This document shows positions 10,224 through 16,986 of a stretch of 23,218 nucleotides of DNA, piece after piece. Position 1 is the stretch's first letter. Every line of letters starts with the position of its first letter. Origin of the DNA: Hyphochytrium catenoides (lineage: Eukaryota > Sar > Hyphochytriomycetes > Hyphochytriales > Hyphochytriaceae); assembly GCA_900088475.1 (NCBI GenBank), contig FLMG01003895.1, positions 1-23,218 on the forward strand, written 5' to 3'. The notes below the pieces were generated by a model. It was not told where the DNA came from, ran no database searches, and saw only the letters and a program-made list of their open reading frames with translations. The position numbers were made by a program, and so were the translations under genes.

Positions 10224-12383
10224 ACATAGGGAGATGCTCAAAGGGGATTTACCTCCGGCAAAAGAGTTCTCCGCGCTGGGATCCTCGAGTAAAGTAGGCG
10301 TCAGGAGGGATGGGTCTGGGGGCGGAACATGGTTTCTATCTGACTGGGGACCAGCTTCAGGGGCAATGCCTCGGAGGGTCAACAGGGCGGCATAGACGTT
10401 GGAGGTCTCAGTCTGAGAAAGTTTCCCGTCGGTATCTGTTACTTGCTGACCGCTGACAACTGAGGATGATCAGAGAGAGAAAGACAGCAGAGAGAGAGAG
10501 ACAGAGAGATGCCACGGGTCATTAGTACTCTTCAAGAGTCTTTGGAAAAGGGGATGGTCTGACCATCGTCGTCATGCCGGCTCAAATAAGTCTCAATAAC
10601 TACTGCATAGCGCTCATGGCTCTTGAATGTCTCACTGTTCAAAGAGGAAGAGAGAGAGGCACCCGAGTGTAAACAATGCCATTTCGCCGTAAGTCTATGC
10701 TGAAGGATTGTCCAAGAGGCTTACATCGCTTTTCGAAGGAAGGATTGACTTTTGATCTCAAGCAGTTGACAGGACGCCTCCTCATACCGTTTTTGGGCCA
10801 GTAAAACCTGCAGAAGACAGCAGAGGCAGTGAGAGGGAGGTCATTGATTAGCAGTTAAGAGCAAGAGAAAGATTTCAAAAGTCGGGAGAGAAAGACACTC
10901 TCCATTCCCGGACTCTATAGATAGGAATACGCAGGCTTACGGGAGAGGGAGGCAGAGAAAAAGGAAGATGGAAAGAGAGGCGAGAGACCGAAAAGAAAGA
11001 GGTTGCATCTTCTGGCCACACCTTCATATACTCCGCCACCAGTTCATCCTTTAATTCTTGCATGAGGTTTCGATCTTCTGCTTCCAACTGCGTCACGTCA
11101 TGGCTCGCTTCCAACTGCGTCAGCACGCTCAAAGCGCATCTATCATCAGGGAGGTGAGACGAGGAAGGGGAAGGGGGTGAGATGAGTCTACATTGGAAGG
11201 TTCCTGGACCTATCGTGGGCTCTTTTTTCTCCCTCTTTTCTCCTCTGTCTCTTTCACCTCTTTTATGTCTTCCTTCAGAAGCACTTACTCTAGGTCTTTC
11301 GCGCTGGATGGCAGCTCCTTGAGATAGAAGGACAAAGCTGCCTTTCTTCCGAGGAGCTCCCCAGTCGTCAGCCATCCGCAACTGAGATTCTCTGACACAG
11401 CGAGGGCGTTGGTGTACAGGTCCTGGGAGGCGCAACAGCAAGGTCGCCGTTTAGAAGCGTGAAGAACAGATACTGATCTTACCCTCTTGTCTCCTTATGT
11501 TTATCCCTTCTTCTCTTCTTTTCTCCACTTCTCTCTTGTTCTCTCTCTTTTTCTTCCAGTCTCTCGCTCTCTCTTCCCGTCTCTCTCTTCTTCCTTATGT
11601 CTCTGGACTTCTCCTCTCTCTGGCTCGCTTGTTCGACACGCGTCCCCAATCTGTGGCGGCTGCGCCTATCGTTGCCGTTCCTTGCCTTTGCTGCGTAGTA
11701 GTTATCGCGGGCTATCTCCTCATCTGCCTTGGTCATTATCTCAAGAAGGTAGGAGAGATCTTCAGTATTTGACGAATTGACCTGTTGGTGGCCTTCTTGG
11801 CCTTCTGATCCTCCTCCAGCGTCAGCGCAAGCTAGCAGCATGAAAGCGGCAACAGCAGGGAGATTCAATCATTAGACCAATGGGATCATGGATTTGAGAG
11901 TGAAAGTGTTCTCCGTAAGTTCCCAGTGGAGGAGATGAGGTGGCGGAAGAGTTGCGTGATGACCAAAGGAGAGAAAGAAAAGAGAGAGAGAGTGAGGGAA
12001 GAGAGAGAAGAAGAAAGACCGGCTAAATTGAAGGGGAAGAGAGAGAGAAGACAAGGAAAAAGACGGAGACTAGACTCTAAGCGGCTAGGTAATGGCGATA
12101 GAGCATGCATACCTCCGAGTCTGGGCTCGGCTTTTATCTTCTCTTCTTGCGTTTTCAATATCACATCCTCGGCCATAATTGTCTCTCCTTCAAGCAGGAG
12201 TAGAGGAGCGGCGCTGCGCTGTCTTCTCCATTGCTCTCTATAGGCATGAACCGCAGGCCAAATGATAGCCCGAGTAAATACTTTCTTCAGCACTGCCCAC
12301 ATGCAGAAGCTCAGCAGAAGAACTGCTACGACGCTCAGTGAAGCTGAAGCCATAAGGCTACTGCCCCTTAAGTCAATCATCAT
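2401..12383 (-). CDS. Membrane-anchored giant coiled-coil protein, 30 exons, 1,440 aa, novel repeat architecture
   Basis: I do not recognise this protein. The model joins 30 exons with GT donors and AG acceptors; all phases match and the total of 4,323 nt is divisible by three. The start ATG at 12383 is preceded by an in-frame TGA 27 nt upstream, and the stop is TAG at 2401-2403. Order: a hydrophobic anchor at about residues 12-32 followed by Lys/Arg; a helical region (exons 3-6); a Pro-rich linker (exon 7); three coiled-coil exons (8-10, Glu/Lys/Ala/Leu-rich); six copies of a three-exon coiled-coil cassette (residues about 470-1357); and an 83-residue tail. By the positive-inside rule the coiled coil is probably cytosolic, which would suit a long tether or scaffold; that is inference. 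Introns 6 to 28 are all phase 1. The least certain parts are exon 2 and the AAG acceptor of exon 10. Alternative splicing is possible because cassette exons can be skipped without shifting the frame. Confidence 0.85.
2761..2845. repeat. (GA)n microsatellite in intron 29
   Basis: An almost pure GA run on the plus strand, interrupted by a few AAA and GG steps. In the sense of the coiled-coil gene it is a CT run inside the last intron. Confidence 0.95.
3273..4050 (-). repeat. Cassette 6 (C6, A6, B6), degenerate edge copy
   Basis: Exons: C6 4050-3907 (144 nt), A6 3639-3544 (96 nt), B6 3413-3273 (141 nt). All three differ in length from the norm but stay divisible by three. C6 lacks four codons just before its final Gly (ELQG instead of ELQxxxxG). 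A6 lacks 21 codons: CASA joins directly to QLRG. B6 has one extra codon and a changed end (REQPDTSVLEG). This is the copy nearest the 3' end of the gene. Confidence 0.85.
4230..5082 (-). repeat. Cassette 5 (C5, A5, B5)
   Basis: Exons: C5 5082-4927 (156 nt), A5 4624-4466 (159 nt), B5 4367-4230 (138 nt). C5 differs from C4 by very few residues (HSQAQ for HNQAQ, DQARES for DQAKES). A5 is almost the same as A4. B5 is a different subtype (KEELASTLQAKRDQL, VTEIADERGREVQGKLEQLEGVLEG), so the recent duplication stops between A5 and B5. The B5 acceptor is TAG rather than CAG. Confidence 0.86.
4466..6462. repeat. Recent tandem duplication of about 1.0 kb, including introns
   Basis: Positions 4466-5464 and 5465-6462 are near-identical by eye. 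Exons A5/A4 and C5/C4 are offset by 999 nt, and B4/B3 by 997 nt. The long intron between the C and A exons matches base for base over most of its length; for example the words CGCCCGGGCCAGGAAGAGG and GATACGCGGAAAGAAAG occur in both copies. Neutral intron sequence should diverge fast, so the duplication is young or the copies have been homogenised by conversion. Confidence 0.9.
5212..6081 (-). repeat. Cassette 4 (C4, A4, B4)
   Basis: Exons: C4 6081-5926 (156 nt), A4 5623-5465 (159 nt), B4 5349-5212 (138 nt). C4 starts HNQAQRELEGLK, a subtype shared only with C5. The long C4-A4 intron (5624-5925) is nearly identical in sequence to the C5-A5 intron (4625-4926), with a few substitutions and single-base indels. 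Confidence 0.87.
6209..6955 (-). repeat. Cassette 3 (C3, A3, B3)
   Basis: Exons: C3 6955-6800 (156 nt), A3 6621-6463 (159 nt), B3 6346-6209 (138 nt). A3 has an unusual start (KSSTKDTEIK) and AVAWELERD where the other A exons have (F/L)ARELERD or SARESERD. B3 belongs to the KDELA..LQAERDKLATHL type and is nearly identical to B4 in the next cassette, so the duplication boundary falls between A3 and B3. Confidence 0.85.
7083..7981 (-). repeat. Cassette 2 (C2, A2, B2)
   Basis: Exons: C2 7981-7826 (156 nt), A2 7534-7367 (168 nt), B2 7220-7083 (138 nt). C2 starts KEETESELKGLR, the form shared with C3 and, with changes, C6. A2 begins REEREAT and so has the same three-codon insertion as A1; the inserted bases are GA-rich and could have arisen by slippage. 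B2 is of the GRELQGRWEQLEGALEG type, close to B1. Confidence 0.85.
8086..8885 (-). repeat. Cassette 1 (C1, A1, B1)
   Basis: Exons: C1 8885-8730 (156 nt), A1 8565-8398 (168 nt), B1 8223-8086 (138 nt). C1 is the most divergent C exon; it starts KENAES and has the Met-rich stretch AMASMMTLEGERN in place of the usual Ala/Lys/Glu. A1 carries an extra three codons at its start (REERDAT) compared with the 53-codon form. The intron between A1 and B1 begins GTATCTCTCT and runs straight into a CT tract on the sense strand of about 100 nt. Confidence 0.85.
8295..8394. repeat. (GA)n microsatellite in the A1-B1 intron
   Basis: An imperfect GA tract that ends next to the donor of exon A1, so the sense-strand intron reads GTATCTCTCT onward. 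It is the only cassette intron with such an expansion. Confidence 0.95.
10191..10219. repeat. Short (GA)n tract in intron 7
   Basis: A pure AG dinucleotide run of about 29 bases in the intron between exons 7 and 8 of the coiled-coil gene. Confidence 0.9.
11479..11781 (-). other. Open intron 2: possible alternative extension of exon 2
   Basis: The frame of exon 2 stays open beyond its CAG/GTCAATT donor to a TAA just after 11479, about 100 codons. The first part looks protein-like (DLSYLLEIMTKADEEIARDNYY); the rest becomes an Arg/Glu/Lys run because the sense strand is GA-rich here. A good donor (GTAAGATCAG) lies at the end of this frame but leaves phase 2, which does not fit exon 3 (phase 0). 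So I treat it as an intron with a possible retained or alternative form. Confidence 0.35.
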
Positions 12384-13193
12384 CTCTGTCCTCTCATTCT
12401 CTCTCTCTCGTCACACATAACGCAGCACGTTCGTCAAAGCCCCGAAAAGTTGCTGTATCCTCTGAAGAAGACGCAATAATCTCCGTTCTTGGACTTCAAA
12501 AAAGCAGCGGCAAGATAAGAGAGCAGGTTCCGTTCGTGAAGGAGATGAAGGAAGGCAGCCATCCAGCGAACGGAATGAGGATGAAGGGTCGCACGCTGTT
12601 TTAACTTTGGATTTAGCTCTAGTAAGTCCGTCTTAACATATCCTCTGACGGCTCGAGCCTTCTCTACCCTCTATGTCTCTTTCCCACTCTGTCTCTCTTT
12701 GAACATCGAAGGCCCAATGGTAGTCTCCTCTCCCCAAACACACTCTACTAGTTCCTACTGCTACGTCCTACCTTCTAACAGCAATGAGGAGACACACATC
12801 TGTGCTCTTTCTTTTTAGAGACTTGTCTCTTCCTACTCTACTGACACTCTAGTTGATGGACACCTAGGCGTCTCTCCTGATCCTAATATCCTTTCTTCCT
12901 CAACATAGGCGGGGATTAGGCCAGACAGGAAGCCCTGTCAAAGGGCAAGGCGGGTGGGGGCAACGGATTTATTTCTCTCGGCAGGATCTCCTGGCTCTCG
13001 CTCTGTTTTATCTTTCAGTTTGAACCATCTATCTCACTCTCTCTTGCCATTCGTCTCTCTTTCTCCCATCTTTGCCTTCCGCCATTGCACCTCAAAGCAT
13101 TAGCAGGGCGGCCCTTCAGCTTACTATGGCCGTTCAAGTGCCAGAGTATAATTTTCCAAGAAGAGTCCACCAGAGAACGAGGTAGTGTACCGG

Positions 13194-13620
13194 AAAGAGA
13201 GAGAGATAGAGGGATCGGTGAGGCTGAGAGGTGGAATGGAGAGAAAATAAGTAACTAGGAAACAACATATTAGTAGACAGAAAGTGAACGGCAGAAAGAG
13301 ACGAGAGAGACACATAGAGGGAGTGCGAGAAAGAGAGGAGTGGAAAAAAGGAAGAACAGAGAGAGACGTGACAGAGAGAGAAGGTGGAGAAAGGAAGAGA
13401 CAGAGGGGAGAGAGAAAGAGAAAGAGGAACCAGAGAATAGAGAAAGAGGGGGAGGGAGAAGGAGAAGGAAAGGGAGGGGGGAGAAAAAGAGAGAGAGAGA
13501 AAAAAAGAAAAGAGAGAGAGAGCGACAGTGAGAGAAAGAGAGAGAGGGAGAGAGAGAGAAAGAAGCAAAGAGAAAAGCAGAAAGAAAGAGAATATCGGAG
13601 AGTGAGAGAGAAAGAGAGTG
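13194..13620. repeat. Long degenerate GA-rich tract
   Basis: About 430 bases of imperfect (GA)n with AAA and GGG interruptions, the largest simple-sequence tract in the window. Both strands have long open frames across it (Arg/Glu/Lys on plus, Ser/Leu/Phe on minus), which follow from the repeat and are not genes. Confidence 0.9.
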
Positions 13621-13665
13621 AGTGGGAGGGTCCTGCGAAGGTGAGTGAGGAAGGCGTAGCTGTGA

Positions 13666-13851
13666 GCCCAGGAGCGGGACGAGGAGGAGGAGGAGGAAGA
13701 CAGAATCAGACCTGAGGAGGCCTCACCCCAGAGGGGGAGCGGAGGGCAGCCCCGCCTCCCCCGTGCCCTTTCGAACAAGGATAATAGCACCCGCCACTTC
13801 TTAAATGCCCTACTCATAACCACAGCCTTAGCAGTAGTAATACGCCCGTAA
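13666..13851 (+). other. Possible orphan last exon: acidic run then hydrophobic tail (61 codons, no ATG)
   Basis: The frame is open from after a TGA at 13663-13665 to a TAA at 13849-13851. After the CAG at 13669-13671 it encodes an acidic run (ERDEEEEEED), a basic/Pro segment, and the hydrophobic end NALLITTALAVV before RP and stop, which would suit a tail anchor. It has no start codon, the upstream side is a purine tract without a pyrimidine-rich acceptor, and I cannot find a phase-matched upstream exon. I list it only as a candidate. Confidence 0.15.
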
Positions 13852-13876
13852 CCGCTCTATGGGCCTCGGGTTCCGA

Positions 13877-13996
13877 TACTGTTTTACAATACTTATTCTG
13901 AATAATATCAGTATGCGGAGGTACTGTACTGAACAATACAGTAAAACAGTACAGTACTGTGCTGAAAATGCACTACTGTACTGTACTGTACTGTAC
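13877..13996. repeat. Cluster of nested palindromes and TACTG pentamer repeats
   Basis: TACTGTTTTAC (13877-13887) is the exact reverse complement of GTAAAACAGTA (13941-13951). GTACTGTACT (13921-13930) is the exact reverse complement of AGTACAGTAC (13948-13957). ACAGTACTGT (13951-13960) is a perfect palindrome. TACTG is repeated four and a half times at 13974-13996. The block is AT-richer than its flanks. It could be a small non-autonomous DNA element, a hairpin-forming repeat or a replication-slippage product; I cannot decide which. Confidence 0.8.
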
Positions 13997-14247
13997 GAAC
14001 GAGGAACCTCTCTGATTCCAAAATAGTACCATGTCTACCTGTGCTGGTCACAAATACAGTGCCCACCTCAGGGGTTCTCCCACCGACCGAGCAGCGAGCA
14101 GGCTCTTCTTCAGATCTTCATAGATGATGTTGAGAGCTGAGAGAGCGATGACAGCGGTCGTTGGTCCTTTATTAGTAAGAGTCGTAGTATTATAGAGTCG
14201 CACTCCTTCTTCCTTGAGGTCAAGTTAGGTGGTAAGCTGCGTGTAGA

Positions 14248-14385
14248 ATGGAAGACGAGGACTACGCCTTCGCATCCTCTAACATCATGAAGACTATTGC
14301 TCTCGGTTGGGGGACCATCATCACCACTATTTTTGATGGGGAGGGGTTTTTTTTGGATGTTTTCAACGATGCATCGCTTGACTAA
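14248..14385 (+). CDS. Possible 45-codon small open frame
   Basis: An ATG-to-TAA frame of 45 codons on the plus strand, starting MEDEDYAF and continuing through IALGWGTIITTIFDG to DASLD. Composition is not repeat-driven, with Trp, Tyr, Phe and acidic residues, and its middle is hydrophobic. It is antisense to the region downstream of the permease gene. No family is recognised, and a frame of this length can arise by chance. Confidence 0.15.
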   Translation: MEDEDYAFASSNIMKTIALGWGTIITTIFDGEGFFLDVFNDASLD

Positions 14386-14822
14386 TGATTCTTCCATTTA
14401 GGTGACCGTATTACTGAGCGTATGTCTTTTATAAAATAATAGTGTCTTAGATCTTAGGACGACTGCCTTACCGCGAAACTTCAAGAGCTGGAATATCAGA
14501 TACTGGTGAGGAAGAGAGCCCATCTTAGAGTCATCAGCTACTAGCGTAGTTCTTCCTTTTCGACTTAAGAGAGAGCCCACTATGCGAGTTGTCTTCCTGA
14601 ACAGGCCTGTGCTGGACGGACTGATGGTACCATTCGATTGCCCTTCTCGGCAGCTAATGGAACCACTCTTCAGGTAGCAGCGGAGGACCACCTCGAGATG
14701 TTGCCTACGCCTTAGCACAAATCGTGTGCACGAGACCCACAAACAGAGACCAAGCGACGTAGACTTTGAGCTATTTGACATGCACGACCAACCCGCTAGC
14801 CACCACCGACTTTTCACTGCTC

Positions 14823-16986
14823 TCAAAGCCCGAGGGCGGGCTGTATATGCGGGAAGATGTATCCAAAGTAGATCAGACCCACCGCCATAATAACAATAGT
14901 AGAAGGGATACCAAATGCCCCATGGGCCTTCGTTGTAAACGACTGGACTCCTAGCCTTTCAGCTTCGTTAGCCACTATCAGATTCGCTGCACTGCCCATC
15001 ATAATAAGATTACCAGCGATAGTAGAGAACCAAGCCGTGACCAGCCAGGCAAGGTTAGGGTTGGGCAGCGCGTCAATCATAGGGCGGAATAGTATAATCA
15101 GCGGCACGTTGGAGATGAGGTTGGAGAAGATAGTGATAAAGGCTACGAAGCCCATCAGGCAAGGCATATGGAGGATTTCTTCTCCACACTGCCCCACAGA
15201 CGCATCAAAGAGCCTCTCTGCAACTCCGGTGTCTCTAAAGGCGCCTACGAGGATAAATTGGCCTATGAAGAGAAGGAGGATGGAATAGTCAATGCTTCTC
15301 AGCATCCGATTGGTCTCGTCCACCATCACAAAGGGCTTTCCTCTTCTTTTTCCTTCTCTTTTGTACCACATCTGCCTGAGAGCGCTAGCCACCATGAGAA
15401 TACAAGCAGAGAGAACAGCCGCGAGCCCTCCTGGCACTCCTGCAATGAGAGCAACCACTAACACTATGAAGGTAAAGGCAATGACCCACGTCATCGATCG
15501 AGAACGACTGACACCGGTAGGTTCTAGAGAAGGAAGGAGGTGCGGATTCTCCACATGGGTGGCCGAGTGACGGGAAGAAACTTCCTCAGTTCCTCTCTTG
15601 GTGGTGGAAGATGGGACATATGCCTCCTCAGAAGCGACCGGGCTCGATGACTCTCTTCGTCTTCCTCGTTGTAGCGTATCAGCATTCTGAACGATCGCGG
15701 GGCTCTCTTTACTTTCGCGCAGCTCTGGACTGGTCATTTCTACATGGTGTTCGTCCCCACCTTCCTCCACTTCAGAGATAGGCCCAACTTCCTCATCTCT
15801 GAACACAGAATAGGCTTCTCCTTCACTGCCTCTAGCTTCTACCTTGAGCTTGGGAGGGCGAATGAAGTAGAGGAGCATGAGATAGTTGAGAGCGAGCGCT
15901 ATCAGAGTGGGAAGAGCCATTGCGAGAAAGAACTTAAGGAATGTAAGCTCGCTCCCAGCGTAGGAAGTCACCAGGACGTTCTGTGGATTACCGATTGATG
16001 ACATGGCACTGCCAATGTTAGAGAAAGTGCTGATCGCTAGAAGATAGGGAAAGACGTCGACAGCAGAGGGAGGCGAGGGGTTCAACGTAGAATGGGAGGC
16101 TTCGACTGATGATAATCTGGAACCCGCAGCTGCTTCGCTCTGACCTTCTCTTCCATATGAACCCCTCTCTGCAAGCCGACGCTTGGTAAGAAAGATATTG
16201 CAGATGATGGGGGAAAGAAAAAGGCAGACGGTGTCGTTCGTCAGGAACATGGAACCCACACTGGCGATCACGGCTGTTCGCAAGAGCCTTTGCTTGTTGC
16301 CACCGCCCTCACCCGCTAACAACCAGCGGGTTACGATGTGGAACAGGCCGAAGTCCTCCTGTCCGACGAATACCAGAGACAAAAAAAGCAGCACATTAGG
16401 CAGATAATCTAGCGGGAATCGAGAACGTCAGCAACAGAGAAAGGAGATCACTTGGAAGGGACGAATAGACAAGAACGCTCGCTTAACTGGTCGGTGTGAG
16501 AGCGAGTGGCGAACTGACGTAAAGAGCTTGAGGCTTACTATCTCAGTAGAGAGAAGGCTAGAATTAAGAGTACCAGGCAAGGGGGCTTTGGCATACAACT
16601 AAGCAGGAGGATGAAAACAGGTGCACCTCATTGGACACGAAACCATAAAACCCTAAGAGAGGAGCCCACACGCCTCGGCGTGCGCTTCAGCATCTTACCA
16701 AGTAAAAAGCTACTCCCATCAATCCGGCCAACAAAGCGATGGTGTTGAAGTCAATAGAGCCCAGCAGCCCATCAAGGCCTCCGTGGAAGCAGTACTTAGT
16801 AAGAACTATGACCACCCCGCCCAGAGAAGCGGTGCCAGGTCGGCCGAGAGGAAAAAGAGAGGGAAATAGAAGCAGAATCCAGACGGCAAGATAAGTGACG
16901 AGGATAATCCATCTCTCTACCGCCTCCACGTCAGAAGGGGGTCCAAGGGCGGCGAATGAGATCACGGTCGTGTCATGAGCGCCCAT
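14823..16986 (-). CDS. Lsi2/ArsB-type anion efflux permease (CitMHS/NhaD superfamily), 607 aa, two exons
   Basis: This is a polytopic membrane transporter of the ion-transporter superfamily that includes ArsB, NhaD and the plant silicon effluxer Lsi2. Exon 1 is 16986-16699 (ends TTG before GTAAGATG, phase 0); exon 2 is 16358-14823 (after CGGACAG). The join gives FYLEDFGLF, which fits the family. The two half-repeat signatures are present: FLTNDTVCLFLSP at 134-146 with SNIGSAMSSIGNPQN at 209-223, and SNLISNVP at 508-515 with AGNLIMMGSAANLIV at 544-558. GNPQN is the form seen in Lsi2-like proteins as I know them. A hydrophilic, mostly Ser/Glu-rich loop spans about residues 265-384, and a smaller one about 158-197. 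Substrate (silicic acid, arsenite or another anion, by proton exchange) is inference. It is divergent from ALG11, 1.06 kb away. Confidence 0.9.

Larger units (their letters stand above)
9201..12383 (-). other. Exons 1-10 of the coiled-coil gene (anchor, helical region, linker, first coiled coils)
   Basis: Exon coordinates on the minus strand: 1 = 12383-12113; 2 = 11831-11782; 3 = 11422-11289; 4 = 11139-11022; 5 = 10807-10725; 6 = 10634-10564; 7 = 10459-10253; 8 = 10085-9909; 9 = 9790-9680; 10 = 9386-9201. Intron phases after exons 1-6 are 1, 0, 2, 0, 2, 1, and then phase 1 throughout. Exon 1 has the anchor (SLSVVAVLLLSFCMW) and a basic flank (WRRQR). Exons 3-6 read through as helical protein without strict heptads (for example SFYLKELPSS, KRYEEASCQLLEIK). 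Exon 7 carries a Pro-rich stretch (HVPPPDPSLLTP). Exons 8-10 are Glu/Ala/Leu coiled coil. Exon 10 needs the acceptor GGAAAG because the nearby CTAAG site runs into a stop. Exon 2 is only 50 nt and could instead be part of a longer alternative exon. Confidence 0.78.
12384..14822. other. Intergenic region between the coiled-coil gene and the permease gene
   Basis: I can support no complete gene in this 2.4 kb. It holds the promoter of the coiled-coil gene (with a 9-bp inverted repeat, TTCCGTTCG at 12528-12536 and CGAACGGAA at 12567-12575), a GC-rich patch near 12905-12970 with a small GACAGG/CCTGTC hairpin, the large GA tract, the palindrome cluster, two weak small open frames listed separately, and the 3' flank of the permease gene. 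An open frame on the minus strand at 14398-14826 overlaps the permease stop, but I see nothing protein-like in it. Confidence 0.6.

Noticed and set aside
12923-12940. GACAGG-AAGC-CCTGTC hairpin in a GC-rich patch
   Set aside because: A 6-bp stem with a 4-base loop is common by chance, and there is no larger conserved fold or neighbouring gene that would give it a role.
13126-13185. ATG in a good context on the plus strand with a possible donor (CGAG/GTAGTG), as first exon for the orphan frame at 13666-13851
   Set aside because: It ends in phase 2 while the orphan frame needs phase 0 at its only nearby acceptor. The join gives a different, Arg-rich frame, and the intron would be a purine tract with no pyrimidine-rich acceptor.
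13760-13780. TTCGAAC word resembling a tRNA T-loop
   Set aside because: There is no pairing T-stem around it, and no D-arm or acceptor stem at the right distance. I found no tRNA or rRNA in the window.
13124-13823. Long overlapping open frames on both strands across the GA tract
   Set aside because: Repeat translation (Arg/Glu/Lys or Ser/Leu/Phe). Real coding sequence would not be open in several frames on both strands because of one dinucleotide.
14398-14826. 142-codon minus-strand frame just downstream of the permease
   Set aside because: It overlaps the permease stop in another frame, its Arg/Ser/Trp-rich composition fits no family I know, and I see no acceptor or promoter for it. Probably 3' UTR.
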